Source: Desulfobacterales bacterium
GTDB taxonomy: Bacteria; Desulfobacterota; Desulfobacteria; Desulfobacterales; ETH-SRB1
NCBI GenBank assembly: GCA_030017395.1
Contig: JASEIZ010000105.1
Coordinates: forward strand, 1-6,354
DNA length: 6,354 nt
Reading direction: 5' to 3'
In this document: piece by piece, positions 5,355 through 6,354 of the stretch
Layout of the letters: each line of letters begins with the position of its first letter
Position numbering within the stretch: the first letter of the stretch is position 1
The notes under the pieces: model-generated
Database searches by the model: none
What the model saw: only the letters and a program-made list of their open reading frames with translations
What the model was told of the DNA's origin: nothing
Program-made: the position numbers and the translations under genes

Positions 5355-5436
5355 AAAAAAACATCACTGTAAGCGCCTCTGGATTTTTTTTAAGTTAACT
5401 ACATGATATATAAAACAAGGAAATGCAATAAAATCA

Positions 5437-6354
5437 ATGACGAATAAAATTATATTAAATGATGCATTTAAAGGCTTTACTCTGGATCAGGATAAGATAG
5501 TACCCCCTGAAGAAACGGTTAAGCGGTTCAAGAAAAAACTGAAAAATCTTGACATCGATATTCTTAAACATACCGAAAGAATAGATAATGGGAGATTAGG
5601 CATACCTGTTTATATCAGCAGATGCGGCAGGGACGCATTGTCGGTTATTGGAACAAAAAAACAAATGGGAAAAGGAGCCACCTCACATCAGGCAGAGGCG
5701 AGCGCTGTAATGGAACTGGCTGAAAGATTTTCCTTTTACAGTTTCTACAATAATCCCGACAACTTTATTATTGAAAAATATAATAATATAAAGGACGTGG
5801 CAATACCCTTTGAGATGATCGCCAAGTCGGTTCACGATGATTCAAAAGAATTGGAAACAACCAAAAAAATATTTGAAAATACATCCTTAAAATGGACAAA
5901 AGCATATAATCTAACACAAGACAAAGAAATCTTTATCCCATTTGACTGGTTTTTCACAATCAACGAGTTTAATGGGACATCCGTCGGCAATTGTGCCGAA
6001 GAAGCCTTAATACAGGGGATTTGCGAGGTTGTGGAAAGACATACATCGTCCATAATCAGTCAAAACCGGTTAAAAACACCCTCGATTAGCGCTGATTCAG
6101 CCACAGAACCGCTTGTTAAGGAAATGATTCAAAAATACAGAAATGCCGGCATAAAACTTCATGTTTCTGATTTTACACTCGACTTAGGCATACCCACAGT
6201 CGGAATATTGGCCTATGATCCATCGACCTTCCCAGAAAGAAGCGAAATTGTATGGACTGCAGGAACAACACCGGATCCGCAAAAAGCCCTAAGCCGAGCC
6301 CTATCAGAAGTAGCCCAGCTTGCCGGCGACTTTAATACCTATTCCAATTATGTG
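5437..6354 (+). CDS. YcaO-domain protein, N-terminal part (ATP-dependent cyclodehydratase/thioamidation family)
   Basis: The reading frame is open from ATG 5437 to the right edge (306 codons, no stop). YcaO enzymes use ATP to phosphorylate a peptide-backbone amide, leading to azoline or thioamide formation; E. coli YcaO acts in RimO-dependent methylthiolation of ribosomal protein S12. The family ATP/Mg-binding segments are present in order: GKGATSHQAEASAVMELAER (78-97, with S89, E93, E96, R97), GNCAEEALIQGICEVVERH (184-202, with E197, E200, R201), and GTTPDPQKALSRALSEVAQL (276-295, with R287 and E291). The C-terminal part, including any PxPxP tail or extra domain, is outside the window. The start is the first ATG after an in-frame stop at 5404. 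The only Shine-Dalgarno-like motif, AAGGA (5417-5421), lies 15 nt upstream, unusually far. No RiPP precursor, TfuA or dehydrogenase gene is visible nearby, so the substrate cannot be assigned. Confidence 0.9.
   Translation, partial: MTNKIILNDAFKGFTLDQDKIVPPEETVKRFKKKLKNLDIDILKHTERIDNGRLGIPVYISRCGRDALSVIGTKKQMGKGATSHQAEASAVMELAERFSFYSFYNNPDNFIIEKYNNIKDVAIPFEMIAKSVHDDSKELETTKKIFENTSLKWTKAYNLTQDKEIFIPFDWFFTINEFNGTSVGNCAEEALIQGICEVVERHTSSIISQNRLKTPSISADSATEPLVKEMIQKYRNAGIKLHVSDFTLDLGIPTVGILAYDPSTFPERSEIVWTAGTTPDPQKALSRALSEVAQLAGDFNTYSNYV

Larger units (their letters stand above)
5185..5436. other. Divergent intergenic region between tRNA-Ala and the YcaO gene
   Basis: These 252 bp are strongly AT-rich with no coding sequence. 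They hold the candidate tRNA promoter on one strand, an imperfect palindromic element (5297-5354) and the leader of the YcaO gene. On the plus strand TATAAA at 5409-5414 could be a -10 box, but the bases at the proper -35 distance are a T run, so I do not call a promoter there. Confidence 0.6.

Noticed and set aside
5832..6053. 73-codon minus-strand open frame inside the YcaO gene
   Set aside because: The plus-strand frame is a clear YcaO domain across the same bases; the minus frame is its shadow.

Overview
The window looks like chromosomal DNA of a moderately AT-rich Gram-negative bacterium, most likely a deltaproteobacterium (Desulfobacterota, sulfate-reducer type). This rests on the wording of RpoD region 1.2, of the DnaG N-terminus and of the YcaO protein, and on the small palindromic element between hisA and the lipoprotein gene. 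It is a judgement from memory of these families, not a search result.

Layout, left to right. Positions 1-531 (minus) hold the N-terminal 177 codons of rpoD, the primary sigma factor, which runs off the left edge. Upstream of it, 32 bp away on the same strand, is dnaG (primase). The pair forms the usual macromolecular-synthesis block without rpsU, and a good sigma-70 promoter (TTGACA, 16 bp, TAATAT) lies about 90-115 bp upstream of dnaG. After a 249-bp AT-rich gap with an imperfect inverted repeat comes hisA (minus). Then follow 364 bp without a gene. This stretch holds a 135-bp MITE-like element with perfect 20-bp terminal inverted repeats, surrounded by short arrays of a degenerate heptanucleotide (about AACCGTN). 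Beyond it lie a small lipoprotein gene and hisB, 13 bp apart on the minus strand, then another heptad array and a tRNA-Ala(CGC) gene with an encoded CCA end. All of these are on the minus strand. A 252-bp AT-rich divergent region with a 58-bp palindromic element separates the tRNA from a plus-strand YcaO-domain gene that starts at 5437 and runs off the right edge.

How they work together: dnaG and rpoD are replication and transcription housekeeping genes. hisB (dehydration of imidazole glycerol phosphate) and hisA (ProFAR isomerase) are histidine biosynthesis genes. They were probably once closer together, and are now separated by an uncharacterised lipoprotein gene and the repeat-rich spacer. 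The YcaO protein is an ATP-dependent peptide-backbone modification enzyme whose substrate and partners lie outside the window.

The most unusual signal is non-coding: at least five small clusters of a phase-locked, degenerate 7-bp repeat, found on both strands and only in intergenic DNA. One ends three bases before the hisA start codon. I see no clear new defence or mobile system in the genes themselves.
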